A stretch of DNA of 64,000 bases. Origin: Ferrimonas sp. YFM. GTDB lineage: Bacteria; Pseudomonadota; Gammaproteobacteria; Enterobacterales; Shewanellaceae. Positions 46,014 to 54,407 of the stretch are shown piece after piece. The translations under genes were made by a program, and so were the position numbers. The stretch is from contig NZ_AP027368.1 in the NCBI RefSeq assembly GCF_030296015.1, forward strand, positions 930,001 to 994,000, read 5' to 3'. The notes below the pieces were generated by a model. It saw only the letters and a list, made by a program, of their open reading frames with translations. It was not told the origin of the DNA and did not search any database. Numbering within the stretch: position 1 is the first letter of the stretch; each line of letters begins with the position of its first letter.

Positions 46014-46045
46014 GACGCCGGCAGGGGTGACCCGCCGGCGTTTTC
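46014..46045 (+). terminator. carAB terminator
   Basis: CGCCGGC pairs with GCCGGCG across an eleven-base loop, followed by TTTTC. Confidence 0.85.
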
Positions 46046-46156
46046 TTATTACAATCGATGCTCCTAGCGAGAATAAACTCCCCGGATTCACCCCTATGGG
46101 GTCAGGAATTGTCCTGGCCGGGAGAGCTTTTGTCCGAACTGAATTGGAAGCAGATT

Positions 46157-46633
46157 ATGACCCAGGTTCCTATGACCGTTGTGGGTGCTCAGCAGCTGCG
46201 TGAAGAGCTGGAGCATCTGAAACATACCAAGCGCCCCGCGATCTCCCAGGCCATCGCCGAGGCCCGTGAGCTGGGTGATCTGAAAGAGAACGCCGAGTAT
46301 CACGCCGCCCGTGAAGAGCAGGGTCTGTGCGAAGCCCGTATCCGCGACATTGAGAGCAAGCTGTCTACGGCTCAGGTCATCGATGTCACCAAGATCCCCA
46401 ACAATGGCCGGGTGATCTTCGGTGCCACAGTGACCATATTGAATGTGGAAACCGATGAAGAGGTGACCTACCGCATCGTGGGTGACGACGAGGCGGACCT
46501 GAAGCAGCGGATGATCTCCGTGAACTCCCCCATTGCCCGTTCTCTGGTCGGCAAAGAGCTGGATGACGTGGTGGTGGTGAAAGCCCCGGGCGGCGAGGTT
46601 GAGTACGAAATTATCGAGGTGGAGTACAAGTAA
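46157..46633 (+). CDS. greA: Transcription elongation factor GreA
   Basis: A 158-residue factor that stimulates transcript cleavage in backtracked RNA polymerase. The N-terminal coiled coil carries the acidic tip ([20 protein letters not shown]) and the C-terminal FKBP-like domain has VDGDEAD-type sequence ([12 protein letters not shown]) and [15 protein letters not shown]. Start at 46157 ([10 protein letters not shown]) aligns with other GreA proteins and equals the E. coli length; a longer frame from 46058 lacks support. Confidence 0.97.
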   Translation: MTQVPMTVVGAQQLREELEHLKHTKRPAISQAIAEARELGDLKENAEYHAAREEQGLCEARIRDIESKLSTAQVIDVTKIPNNGRVIFGATVTILNVETDEEVTYRIVGDDEADLKQRMISVNSPIARSLVGKELDDVVVVKAPGGEVEYEIIEVEYK

Positions 46634-46650
46634 TACCTTGTACTCTGGTA

Positions 46651-46680
46651 CAAAAAAGCCGCATCGTGTGCGGCTTTTTT
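46651..46680. terminator. Bidirectional terminator between greA and yhbY
   Basis: AAAAAAGCCGCA TCG TGTGCGGCTTTTTT, nearly symmetric and lying between two convergent genes. Confidence 0.88.
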
Positions 46681-46681
46681 G

Positions 46682-46984
46682 TTATCGGCCCTTGGGCAGT
46701 TCGATCTTCTGTTTTTCAGAAGGGCGATACAGCACCAGGATGTGACCGATAACCTGCACCTCGGCGGCGCCGGATTCACGGACGATGGCATCGATGATGG
46801 CTCGCTTGTTGTCGCGGTCTTCGCTGGCAACCTTCACCTTGATCAGCTCATGGTGAGCCAGGGACAGTTCGATTTCAGCCATGACCCCTTCGGTCAGGCC
46901 GTTGCCACCGAGCAGAACCACGGGCTTCAGGCTGTGGGCCAACCCCTTGAGGTACTGCTTCTGCTTGGTTGTTAATTGACTCAT
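46682..46984 (-). CDS. yhbY: CRM-domain ribosome assembly RNA-binding protein YhbY
   Basis: A 100-residue single CRM domain protein associated with the 50S precursor. Family sequence: KQKQYLKGLAHSLKPVVLLG, GLTEGVMAEI and IGHILVLYRPS. ATG at 46984 is chosen by alignment to known YhbY (97 residues in E. coli); in-frame upstream ATG codons exist at 46996 and 47035 but lack ribosome sites. It is divergent from rlmE, the conserved arrangement. Confidence 0.95.
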   Translation of the reverse strand: MSQLTTKQKQYLKGLAHSLKPVVLLGGNGLTEGVMAEIELSLAHHELIKVKVASEDRDNKRAIIDAIVRESGAAEVQVIGHILVLYRPSEKQKIELPKGR

Positions 46985-47008
46985 TAGGCCACTCATTTCG
47001 TTTGGGGA

Positions 47009-47037
47009 CTTGAAAAGCGCGTATTCTAACGCCATCT
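47009..47037 (+). promoter_or_regulatory. Sigma-32-type promoter of rlmE-ftsH
   Basis: CTTGAAA, 14-base spacer, CGCCATCT: exact -35, one mismatch to CCCCATNT. rlmE-ftsH is a heat-shock operon in E. coli, which supports the call. It overlaps the 5' region of the divergent yhbY. Confidence 0.75.
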
Positions 47038-47112
47038 ATAGCGTAATACTAATTCTTACCGTAGTGTTCCACTCCCGGTAAGATCATTGGCACATCGACG
47101 GTCTGGAGAGTT

Positions 47113-47751
47113 ATGGCCGCTAATCCGAAAAAGAAACGCAGCGCCAGTTCCACGCGCTGGATGAAAGAACACTTCGATGACCGCTTCGTGAAGGAGGCCC
47201 AGAAGAAAGGGCTGCGCTCGCGGGCGGTCTTTAAGCTGGAGGAGATCCAGGGCAAGGACAAACTGCTTAAGCCCGGGATGACCGTAGTGGATCTGGGGGC
47301 GGCCCCGGGTGGCTGGTCTCAGTACGCGGTGCAGGAGATCGGCCTGGAGGGCCAGGTGATCGCTTGCGACATTTTATCGATGGACCCAATCGCCGGCGTC
47401 GATTTCCTCCAGGGGGATTTTCGTGAGGAAGCGGTACTGGGCGCCCTGCTGAAAAAGGTGGGGGACGATAAGGTGGACGTGGTGTTGTCGGACATGGCCC
47501 CCAACTTCTCGGGTAACGCCTCGGTGGACCAACCCTCTGCCATGTACCTGGTGGAGCTGGCTTTGGACATGTGTTACCAGGTGCTGGCCCCCAACGGCAG
47601 TTTCATCGTGAAGGTGTTCCAGGGTGAAGGATTTGATCAATACCTGGCTGACATACGTAAAGCCTTCAAAGTTGTAAAAATTCGTAAACCGGATTCCTCC
47701 CGTGCTCGGTCCCGAGAGGTCTACATTGTGGCAAGCGGCTACAAGTTGTAA
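47113..47751 (+). CDS. rlmE: 23S rRNA 2'-O-methyltransferase RlmE (FtsJ/RrmJ)
   Basis: A 212-residue SAM-dependent methyltransferase that modifies U2552 in the ribosomal A-loop. SAM motif [15 protein letters not shown] and the catalytic region [12 protein letters not shown], then [10 protein letters not shown], are clear. Length close to the E. coli 209. First gene of the rlmE-ftsH operon. Confidence 0.98.
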   Translation: MAANPKKKRSASSTRWMKEHFDDRFVKEAQKKGLRSRAVFKLEEIQGKDKLLKPGMTVVDLGAAPGGWSQYAVQEIGLEGQVIACDILSMDPIAGVDFLQGDFREEAVLGALLKKVGDDKVDVVLSDMAPNFSGNASVDQPSAMYLVELALDMCYQVLAPNGSFIVKVFQGEGFDQYLADIRKAFKVVKIRKPDSSRARSREVYIVASGYKL

Positions 47752-47793
47752 GCTTGCTAAGAATAAACAAAGGAATTTGCGAGGTTCTCTACC

Positions 47794-49734
47794 TTGAGTG
47801 ACATGGCGAAAAATCTGATTTTATGGCTGGTTATCGCTGTCGTGCTGATGTCGGTGTTTAAGGGATACAACCCTGCCAGCAGCACCGGTAATGCCATCAG
47901 CTATACCGCTTTCATTGAAGCCTACAGCAATGGCCAGGTGCCATCCGTAGAGTTCCAGGAGGATGGAATTACCATCACGGGCAAGACCCGCAACGGCGAT
48001 CAGTTCATTACCTACATGCCGGCTATGGACGTGAAGCTGGTTGATGACCTGATCAAGAACAAAGTCGACATCAGTCGCCTGCCACCGGAACAGCCCAGTG
48101 TCTTGGCCCAGATCTTCATCTCCTGGTTCCCGATGCTGTTGCTGGTGGGCGTGTGGATCTTCTTTATGCGTCAGATGCAGGGGGGCGGTGGCAAAGGCGC
48201 CATGTCCTTCGGTAAGAGCAAGGCGCGCCTGATGGGCGAAGACCAGATCAAGACCACCTTCGCCGACGTCGCCGGTTGCGACGAAGCCAAGGAGGAGGTA
48301 GCGGAGCTGGTGGATTACCTGCGTGACCCCACCAAGTTCCAGAAGCTGGGCGGTAAGATCCCCACCGGCGTGCTGATGGTCGGTCCTCCGGGTACAGGTA
48401 AAACCCTGCTGGCGAAAGCCATTGCCGGTGAAGCCAAGGTGCCGTTTTTCACCATCTCCGGTTCCGATTTCGTCGAGATGTTCGTGGGTGTGGGTGCCTC
48501 CCGGGTTCGCGACATGTTCGACCAGGCCAAAAAGTCTGCCCCTTGCATCATCTTCATCGATGAAATTGATGCGGTGGGTCGTCAGCGTGGCGCCGGTCTG
48601 GGTGGTGGTCACGATGAGCGTGAGCAGACCCTGAACCAGATGCTGGTTGAGATGGATGGCTTCGAAGGTAACGAAGGTATCATCGTTATCGCTGCAACCA
48701 ACCGTCCCGACGTGCTGGACCCTGCGCTGCTGCGTCCTGGTCGTTTTGACCGTCAGGTAACCGTAGGTCTGCCCGATGTTCGCGGTCGTGAGCAGATCCT
48801 CAAGGTGCATATGCGCAAGGTGCCTCTGGCAGAAGACGTGAAAGCGGATCTCATTGCCCGTGGTACCCCCGGCTTCTCCGGTGCCGACCTGGCCAACCTG
48901 GTGAACGAAGCGGCCCTGTTTGCCGCCCGTGGTAACCGTCGCCTGGTCTCCATGGAGGAGTTTGAGAAAGCAAAGGACAAGATCATGATGGGGGCGGAGC
49001 GTCGCTCCATGGTGATGACCGAGGAGGAGAAGAAGATGACCGCCTATCACGAGGCCGGTCACGCCATTGTCGGCCGCATGGTGCCTGAGCACGATCCGGT
49101 CTATAAGGTCTCCATCATTCCTCGTGGCCGTGCCCTGGGTGTCACCATGTACCTGCCTGAGCAGGATCGCTGGAGCCACTCCAAGCAGCACCTGGAGTCG
49201 ATGATCTCCAGCCTCTATGGTGGCCGTATCGCCGAAGAGATCATCTATGGTGCCGACAAGGTGACCACGGGTGCCAGTAATGATATCGAGCGGGCCACCG
49301 AGATCGCCCGTAAGATGGTGACCCAGTGGGGTCTCTCCTCTCGCATGGGTCCGATGAACTATGCGGAAGAGGACGGTGAGGTGTTCCTGGGCCGCTCCAT
49401 GGCCAAGGCCAGCCACATGTCCGATGAGACCGCTAAGATGATCGACGAAGAGATCAAGGACATCATCGACCGTAACTATCAGCGCTCCCTGAGCATCCTG
49501 GAGGACAACATGGATATCCTCCACACCATGACCGAAGCGCTGATGAAGTACGAAACCATTGATGCCAAGCAGATCGATGACTTGATGGCCCGTCGAGACG
49601 TGCGTGAGCCTGCGGACTGGACCAGCGGCGACTCCGATGACAAGCCTACTGGTGGCAGTAAGGTGGAGTCTGAGCCCAAGGCCCCTGAGAGCAAAGACAC
49701 CGACATTGACGGTGCCGGTGCCCCCGCCAAGTAA
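47794..49734 (+). CDS. ftsH: ATP-dependent zinc metalloprotease FtsH
   Basis: A 646-residue inner-membrane AAA+ protease for membrane quality control and regulated degradation (sigma-32, LpxC in E. coli). Two membrane helices (about 8-25 and 105-125) are followed by Walker A GPPGTGKT, Walker [12 protein letters not shown], second region of homology, and the zinc site HEAGH. The start is TTG at 47794 (GAGG nine bases upstream), giving MSDMAKN; an ATG three codons later is the alternative. Follows rlmE. Confidence 0.98.
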   Translation: MSDMAKNLILWLVIAVVLMSVFKGYNPASSTGNAISYTAFIEAYSNGQVPSVEFQEDGITITGKTRNGDQFITYMPAMDVKLVDDLIKNKVDISRLPPEQPSVLAQIFISWFPMLLLVGVWIFFMRQMQGGGGKGAMSFGKSKARLMGEDQIKTTFADVAGCDEAKEEVAELVDYLRDPTKFQKLGGKIPTGVLMVGPPGTGKTLLAKAIAGEAKVPFFTISGSDFVEMFVGVGASRVRDMFDQAKKSAPCIIFIDEIDAVGRQRGAGLGGGHDEREQTLNQMLVEMDGFEGNEGIIVIAATNRPDVLDPALLRPGRFDRQVTVGLPDVRGREQILKVHMRKVPLAEDVKADLIARGTPGFSGADLANLVNEAALFAARGNRRLVSMEEFEKAKDKIMMGAERRSMVMTEEEKKMTAYHEAGHAIVGRMVPEHDPVYKVSIIPRGRALGVTMYLPEQDRWSHSKQHLESMISSLYGGRIAEEIIYGADKVTTGASNDIERATEIARKMVTQWGLSSRMGPMNYAEEDGEVFLGRSMAKASHMSDETAKMIDEEIKDIIDRNYQRSLSILEDNMDILHTMTEALMKYETIDAKQIDDLMARRDVREPADWTSGDSDDKPTGGSKVESEPKAPESKDTDIDGAGAPAK

Positions 49735-49753
49735 CAGAATCTGATACACTACG

Positions 49754-49780
49754 AAGTCCCGCCATCGGCGGGACTTTTTT
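49754..49780 (+). terminator. ftsH terminator
   Basis: GTCCCGCC ATC GGCGGGAC followed by TTTTTT. Confidence 0.88.
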
Positions 49781-49796
49781 ATGGAGAGAGGAAACG

Positions 49797-50633
49797 ATGA
49801 GACTCGATTGCGCCGGCCGAGTGCTGGACCTGACCCGGCCCCAGGTGATGGGGATCATCAACGTGACTCCGGACTCCTTCTCCGACGGCGGTCGCTTCAA
49901 CCGCCTGGATACCGCCCTGGAGCAGGCCAGACAGATGGTCAACGACGGGGCCACCATCCTGGATGTGGGCGGCGAGTCCACCCGCCCAGGTGCGCCGGAT
50001 GTGGCGCTGCAGGAGGAGCTCAACCGGGTGGTGCCTGTGGTGGAAGCCATCAGCTCCGAACTGGACGTGGTAATCTCCGTGGATACCAGCAAGGCCCAGG
50101 TGATGCGTGAAGCGGTGGCCTCCGGCGCCGGATTGATCAACGATGTTAGGGCCCTGCAGGAACCCGGCGCCCTGGCGGCGGCGGCGGATCTGCAGGTGCC
50201 GGTGTGTCTGATGCACATGCAGGGCCAGCCCAGGACCATGCAGCAGTCCCCGGTGTACGGCGAGCTGATGACCGATATCCGTGGCTTTTTCGAGGCGCGC
50301 ATCGAGGCCTGTGTCGCGGCGGGGATACCCAGGGAGCTATTGCTGCTGGATCCCGGTTTTGGTTTTGGCAAGACTCTGGACCACAACTATCAGCTGCTGG
50401 CCAGAATGAGAGAGTTTCTCGATATGGGTCTGCCTCTGCTGACCGGCCTGAGCCGAAAGAGCATGTTTGGCAACTTGCTGGAACGTCAGGTGGATCAGCG
50501 CCTTGCGGCCAGCCTCGCCGGAGCCCTGCTCTGTGCCCAGGAGGGCGCGTCGGTGCTGCGTGTGCACGATGTCCGTGAGACGGTCGACGTTCTTAAGGTG
50601 CTGGCAGAGACACAGAAGTGGCAAGACGGATAA
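49797..50633 (+). CDS. folP: Dihydropteroate synthase
   Basis: A 278-residue folate-pathway enzyme joining p-aminobenzoate to the pterin, and the sulfonamide target. TIM-barrel motifs: MGIINVTPDSFSDGGRF, ILDVGGESTRPGA and LLLDPGFGFGKTLDHNY. GGAGAGG precedes the ATG. In relatives glmM follows directly; here the next gene is tpiA. Confidence 0.97.
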   Translation: MRLDCAGRVLDLTRPQVMGIINVTPDSFSDGGRFNRLDTALEQARQMVNDGATILDVGGESTRPGAPDVALQEELNRVVPVVEAISSELDVVISVDTSKAQVMREAVASGAGLINDVRALQEPGALAAAADLQVPVCLMHMQGQPRTMQQSPVYGELMTDIRGFFEARIEACVAAGIPRELLLLDPGFGFGKTLDHNYQLLARMREFLDMGLPLLTGLSRKSMFGNLLERQVDQRLAASLAGALLCAQEGASVLRVHDVRETVDVLKVLAETQKWQDG

Positions 50634-50680
50634 AATAGAAGCAGTTAAGCCGCTTAAGACGGTTTTTAACGGGTGAGGAC

Positions 50681-50709
50681 TTGTAACTTAAAAAGGGGTT
50701 CGTTATTAT
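50681..50709 (+). promoter_or_regulatory. tpiA promoter
   Basis: TTGTAA, 17-base spacer, TATTAT, ending 26 bases before the tpiA ATG. It replaces the read-through that would come from a folP-glmM operon. Confidence 0.7.
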
Positions 50710-50735
50710 CTCGCCCGCTTTCACAGGAGAGAAGT

Positions 50736-51518
50736 ATGGCACTAAGACGCCCTATGGTCGCCGGCAACTGGAAGATGAACGGCTCCCGTCAGTTAGCTGA
50801 TGAGCTGGTCAAGAAGTTTGCCAAGCTTAAGGATGATTCCGCCGAAGTGCTGATTTGTCCGCCGACTGTATTCCTGGAGAGTGCCAGCCGCTTGCTGGAA
50901 GAGAGCAAGCAAAGCCTGGACGGCCGACTGGTTCGCCTCGGAGCGCAGAACGTCAGCCACCACGAATATGGCGCATACACAGGTGAGGTTTCCGCCTCCA
51001 TGTTGCGCGAGTTCGGATGTAAATACGTGATCATTGGTCACTCCGAGCGCCGTCGTATGTACGGTGAGACCAGTGACATCGTGGCAGATAAATTCGCCAC
51101 AGCGCAGAAGATGGGACTGACTCCCATTCTGTGTGTTGGGGAGTCCCTGGCGGCCCGCGAAGCGAGCCGAACTTTTGAAGTTATCTCCGGTGAACTGGAT
51201 GCGGTAATTGAAAAAGTCGGGACCTTGGCCTTCGATAATGCCATTATTGCTTACGAGCCCCTCTGGGCGGTAGGTACTGGCAAGAGCGCCACCCCAGAGC
51301 AGGCCCAAGAGGTGCATGCTTTTATCAGACAGAGACTGTCTGACGTTTCGCCCTTTATCGGCGAGAAGATTCGAATCCTGTATGGTGGCAGTGTTAAGCC
51401 CAGCAATGCAGCGGATCTCTTCTCTCAGCCCGATGTGGACGGTGGATTAATTGGCGGTGTGAGCCTCAATGCCAGCGAGTTCCTGGCAGTGTGCAGCATC
51501 GCAATGAACGCGGAATAA
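50736..51518 (+). CDS. tpiA: Triose-phosphate isomerase
   Basis: A 260-residue glycolytic TIM barrel interconverting dihydroxyacetone phosphate and glyceraldehyde 3-phosphate. N-terminal VAGNWKMNGS holds the catalytic Asn and Lys, GHSERR the His, and AYEPLWAVGTGKSAT the catalytic Glu and loop 6. ATG at 50736 has GGAGA upstream. Followed five bases later by secG. Confidence 0.98.
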   Translation: MALRRPMVAGNWKMNGSRQLADELVKKFAKLKDDSAEVLICPPTVFLESASRLLEESKQSLDGRLVRLGAQNVSHHEYGAYTGEVSASMLREFGCKYVIIGHSERRRMYGETSDIVADKFATAQKMGLTPILCVGESLAAREASRTFEVISGELDAVIEKVGTLAFDNAIIAYEPLWAVGTGKSATPEQAQEVHAFIRQRLSDVSPFIGEKIRILYGGSVKPSNAADLFSQPDVDGGLIGGVSLNASEFLAVCSIAMNAE

Positions 51519-51523
51519 GCGAT

Positions 51524-51826
51524 ATGCTTTTTACGGTTTTGATGGTAGCTTACCTGCTGGTCGCCGCGGCCATTATCGGCCTGGTGCTGATTCAGCAAGG
51601 TAAAGGTGCAGACATGGGTGCCTCCTTTGGCGCCGGTGCCAGCGGTACCCTGTTCGGGTCCACAGGTTCAGGTAACTTCCTGACCCGAGCCACCGCAATC
51701 TGCGCCGTACTGTTCTTTGTACTGAGCCTGGTTCTGGGTAACATGTCCTCTCATAAGGGCAAGGTGACCAGCGACTTCGAAACCATCGAAGTGGAGCAGC
51801 CTGTACAGGACAACCTGCCGCAGTAA
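51524..51826 (+). CDS. secG: Protein translocase subunit SecG
   Basis: A 100-residue SecYEG accessory subunit with two membrane helices (about 4-24 and 52-72) and the conserved loop QQGKGADMGASFGAG. ATG at 51524 is chosen for family-like MLFTVLMVAYLLVAAAIIGL. The charged C-terminal tail is typical. It lies immediately before tRNA-Leu. Confidence 0.96.
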   Translation: MLFTVLMVAYLLVAAAIIGLVLIQQGKGADMGASFGAGASGTLFGSTGSGNFLTRATAICAVLFFVLSLVLGNMSSHKGKVTSDFETIEVEQPVQDNLPQ

Positions 51827-51834
51827 CAGAATAC

Positions 51835-51920
51835 GCCGAGGTGGTGGAATTGGTAGACACGCTATCTTGAGGGGGTAGTGTCCTATGGACGTGCGGGTTC
51901 AAGTCCCGCTCTCGGCACCA
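51835..51920 (+). tRNA. leuU: tRNA-Leu (anticodon GAG)
   Basis: An 86-nt class II tRNA with encoded CCA. The acceptor GCCGAGG pairs with the 3' CTCTCGGC, the anticodon loop contains TTGAGGG (GAG), a long variable arm follows, and the T-arm is GCGGGTTCAAGTCCCGC. A tRNA-Leu(GAG) after secG is conserved in gammaproteobacteria. Confidence 0.96.
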
Positions 51921-51925
51921 TACCG

Positions 51926-51957
51926 AAAAAGGTCGATTGAAAAATCGGCCTTTTTTC
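51926..51957 (+). terminator. secG/tRNA-Leu terminator
   Basis: AAGGTCGATT GAAA AATCGGCCTT followed by TTTTC. Confidence 0.85.
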
Positions 51958-51980
51958 TTTTTTGTGGCTTGGTGATGCCC

Positions 51981-52009
51981 TTGCGTGGTCAAGGCTGCAT
52001 CAGTATAAT
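51981..52009 (+). promoter_or_regulatory. Strong sigma-70 promoter for an unassigned RNA
   Basis: TTGCGT, 17-base spacer, perfect TATAAT. No coding frame follows before a strong terminator 220 bases on. Confidence 0.82.
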
Positions 52010-52015
52010 CTAGGC

Positions 52016-52255
52016 CGCTGGTTTGACCCCCCTCCCGAGGGGCAGCGATGGACTAAACTGTTGAGGGTAATCTCGCGGTTGTTGTCCGGTGCTGAGGGCA
52101 GACCGCAGATCTCCGTAATCACCGCAAGGTGATGTTGTACTACCGAGAAGGCCGCGACGGAGGCGGTGAGCTGTTCCCCTGGAATGGTTCGATGACCCAA
52201 GTCATCCTAAACAGGGTCCAGCGCACTTTAAGCCCCGTTTTGCTCGGGGCTTTTT
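52016..52255 (+). ncRNA. Unassigned structured RNA, about 240 nt, between tRNA-Leu and rimP
   Basis: Bounded by a strong promoter and a strong terminator (GCCCCG...CGGGGC then TTTTT at 52231-52255), with no credible protein. The 5' end CGCTGG (52016-52021) is complementary to CCAGCG (52218-52223) just before the terminator. Inside are a CCCCT/AGGGG hairpin (about 52029-52042), an ATCACC-GCAA-GGTGAT tetraloop hairpin (52118-52133) within CTCCGT/ACGGAG and ACCGC/GCGGT pairs, and a CTGTT/AACAG pairing that competes with the outer stem. In E. coli the initiator tRNA metY lies upstream of rimP; no tRNA is present here. It does not match what I know of 6S, SRP, RNase P or CsrB RNAs. Confidence 0.65.
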
Positions 52256-52261
52256 GTTATC

Positions 52262-52394
52262 TGAACCACTGTGATGGAGACGATAGCGCAATCACATGGG
52301 GCTGTAGAGAACAGGCCATCTGATTGTGTTTATCGTAATTGTCACTTTGATAACAGGGCTTTAGGCCCTTTTTTCGTTTGTAGGGGGAGGCGCA
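52262..52394 (+). promoter_or_regulatory. rimP leader with attenuator-like hairpin
   Basis: TGTGAT/ATCACA (about 52270-52297) can pair, and GATGG within it can alternatively pair with CCATC at 52316-52320. The leader ends with AGGGC TTTAG GCCCT and TTTTTT (52355-52374), 20 bases before the rimP start. This looks like a terminator/antiterminator switch; a rimP-leader motif is known from enterobacteria, but I could not align it. Confidence 0.5.
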
Positions 52395-52850
52395 ATGGCT
52401 ACGTTAGAGCAACGCTTAACCGATATGTTGCAAGAACCGGTGGTGGCCCTGGGCTACGAGCTGGTTGGTATTCAGTATGTTCGTGCCGGTTCGCACTCCA
52501 CTCTTAGGGTGTTTATCGACCACGAAAACGGCATCACAGTGGATGACTGTGCCGAGGTGAGCCGCCAGGTAGGCGCGGTGCTGGATGTGGAAGACCCCAT
52601 CAGCACCGAGTACAACCTGGAGGTTTCTTCTCCCGGCATCGAGCGTCCTCTGTTTACGCCGGCCCATTATCAACGCTTCATCGGCGAGGAGGTGAATGTC
52701 CTGCTCAACATGCCGATGGAGGGTAAACGCAAGCTGAAGGGCGAGATCAAGTCTGTAGAAGGCGAAATGATCACCCTGTCAGTGCAAGGTAAGGATCAGG
52801 AAGTGGCTTTAGCTAACGTGCGGCAAGCCCACCTGGTAGCTAAATTCTGA
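52395..52850 (+). CDS. rimP: Ribosome maturation factor RimP
   Basis: A 151-residue 30S assembly factor. Family sequence: [35 protein letters not shown] and [23 protein letters not shown] precedes the ATG. First gene of the rimP-nusA-infB operon. Confidence 0.97.
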   Translation: MATLEQRLTDMLQEPVVALGYELVGIQYVRAGSHSTLRVFIDHENGITVDDCAEVSRQVGAVLDVEDPISTEYNLEVSSPGIERPLFTPAHYQRFIGEEVNVLLNMPMEGKRKLKGEIKSVEGEMITLSVQGKDQEVALANVRQAHLVAKF

Positions 52851-52878
52851 GAGTTTCAGGGTGAAACGAGGCTGACCC

Positions 52879-54381
52879 ATGAGCAAAGAGATTTTATTAG
52901 TCGCCGAAGCGGTATCTAACGAAAAAGCACTGCCGCGTGAGAAGATTTTCGAGGCCCTGGAAACGGCCCTGGCGACTGCCACTAAGAAAAAGTATGAGAT
53001 TGAGATCGAGGTTCGCGTCGAGATCGATCAGAAAACCGGTGAGTTCGACACCTTCCGCCGCTGGCTGGTAGTGGAAGACGACGCGGAGATGGAGGAGCCT
53101 ACCAAGGAGATCTCCCTGTCCGCGGCGCGCGCCATGTACGAAGATGAGAGCATCGAAGCCGGTGACTACGTGGAAGAACAGATCGAGTCTGTGAAGTTCG
53201 ACCGCATCACCACCCAGACCGCCAAGCAGGTAATCGTGCAGAAGGTACGCGAAGCCGAGCGTGGCCTGATCATCGAGCAGTTCCGCGATAAAGAGGGACA
53301 GCTGGTGACCGGCGTGGTGAAGAAGGTGAACCGCGACTCCGTCATCCTGGACCTGGGCAACAACGCCGACGCGATCCTGTATCGCGAAGAGATGCTGCCC
53401 CGCGAAAACTTCCGCCCCGGCGACCGCGTTCGTGCTCTGCTGTTCTCTGTGCGCCCCGAGTCCCGTGGTGCCCAGCTGTTCCTGAGCCGCACCAAGCCAG
53501 AGATGCTGATCGAACTGTTCCGCATCGAGGTGCCGGAGATTGGCGAGGAGATGATTGAGATTATGGGCGCCGCCCGTGATCCAGGCTCCCGAGCCAAGAT
53601 CGCCGTGAAGAGCAACGATAAGCGTATCGACCCCGTCGGTGCCTGTGTGGGCATGCGTGGTGCCCGAGTTCAGGCGGTATCCGGTGAGCTGGGTGGTGAA
53701 CGTATCGACATCGTCCTGTGGGACGACAACGTGGCTCAGTACGTGATCAAGGCGATGGCGCCTGCGGATGTCGGCTCCATTGTGGTGGACGAAGACGCTC
53801 ACTCCATGGACGTTGCCGTAGAGCCTGACAGCCTGGCCCAGGCCATTGGTCGTAACGGTCAGAACGTACGTCTGGCGTCTCAGTTGACCGAGTGGGAACT
53901 GAACGTGATGACCACCGATGACATGGCCACCAAGCACCAGGAAGAGTCTGATCGTCTGATCACCCTGTTTGTAGACGGCCTGGACATCGACGACGAGTTC
54001 GCCGAAGTCCTGGTTGATGAGGGCTTCACCAGCCTGGAAGAGATCGCCTACGTGCCAATTCAGGAGCTGCTGGAGATCGAAGGCCTGGAGGAGGAGATGG
54101 TTGAGGAGCTGCGAGAGCGCGCCAAAGCCGCCCTGACCACCAAGGCCCTGGCCAGCGAAGAAGCCCTGGACGGTGCCGAGCCTGCTGAAGACCTGCTGGG
54201 TCTGGAGGGCCTGGATCGTCACCTGGCCTACGTGCTGGCTTCCAAGGGTGTTATTACCCTGGAAGATCTGGCCGAGCAAGGCATCGATGACCTGAGTGAA
54301 ATTGAAGAGCTGACCGAAGAAAAGGCCGGCGAACTGATTATGGCCGCCCGCAACATTTGCTGGTTCAGTGACGAGGCCTGA
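52879..54381 (+). CDS. nusA: Transcription termination/antitermination protein NusA
   Basis: A 500-residue RNA polymerase-binding factor: N-terminal domain, S1 domain ([20 protein letters not shown]), two KH domains ([34 protein letters not shown]), and two C-terminal acidic repeats (starting about 365 and 440) that bind alphaCTD and NusG/N in E. coli. Length near the E. coli 495. Lies 28 bases after rimP. Confidence 0.98.
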   Translation: MSKEILLVAEAVSNEKALPREKIFEALETALATATKKKYEIEIEVRVEIDQKTGEFDTFRRWLVVEDDAEMEEPTKEISLSAARAMYEDESIEAGDYVEEQIESVKFDRITTQTAKQVIVQKVREAERGLIIEQFRDKEGQLVTGVVKKVNRDSVILDLGNNADAILYREEMLPRENFRPGDRVRALLFSVRPESRGAQLFLSRTKPEMLIELFRIEVPEIGEEMIEIMGAARDPGSRAKIAVKSNDKRIDPVGACVGMRGARVQAVSGELGGERIDIVLWDDNVAQYVIKAMAPADVGSIVVDEDAHSMDVAVEPDSLAQAIGRNGQNVRLASQLTEWELNVMTTDDMATKHQEESDRLITLFVDGLDIDDEFAEVLVDEGFTSLEEIAYVPIQELLEIEGLEEEMVEELRERAKAALTTKALASEEALDGAEPAEDLLGLEGLDRHLAYVLASKGVITLEDLAEQGIDDLSEIEELTEEKAGELIMAARNICWFSDEA

Positions 54382-54407
54382 GTCGATCAACGGAGGATTC
54401 AAGAAAT

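Noticed and set aside
52016-52255. Initiator tRNA, 6S RNA or SRP RNA before rimP
   Set aside because: No cloverleaf can be drawn, the GGTTCGAT is not in a T-arm, and key sequences of 6S (beyond a short CCGAGAAG resemblance) and SRP RNA are absent.
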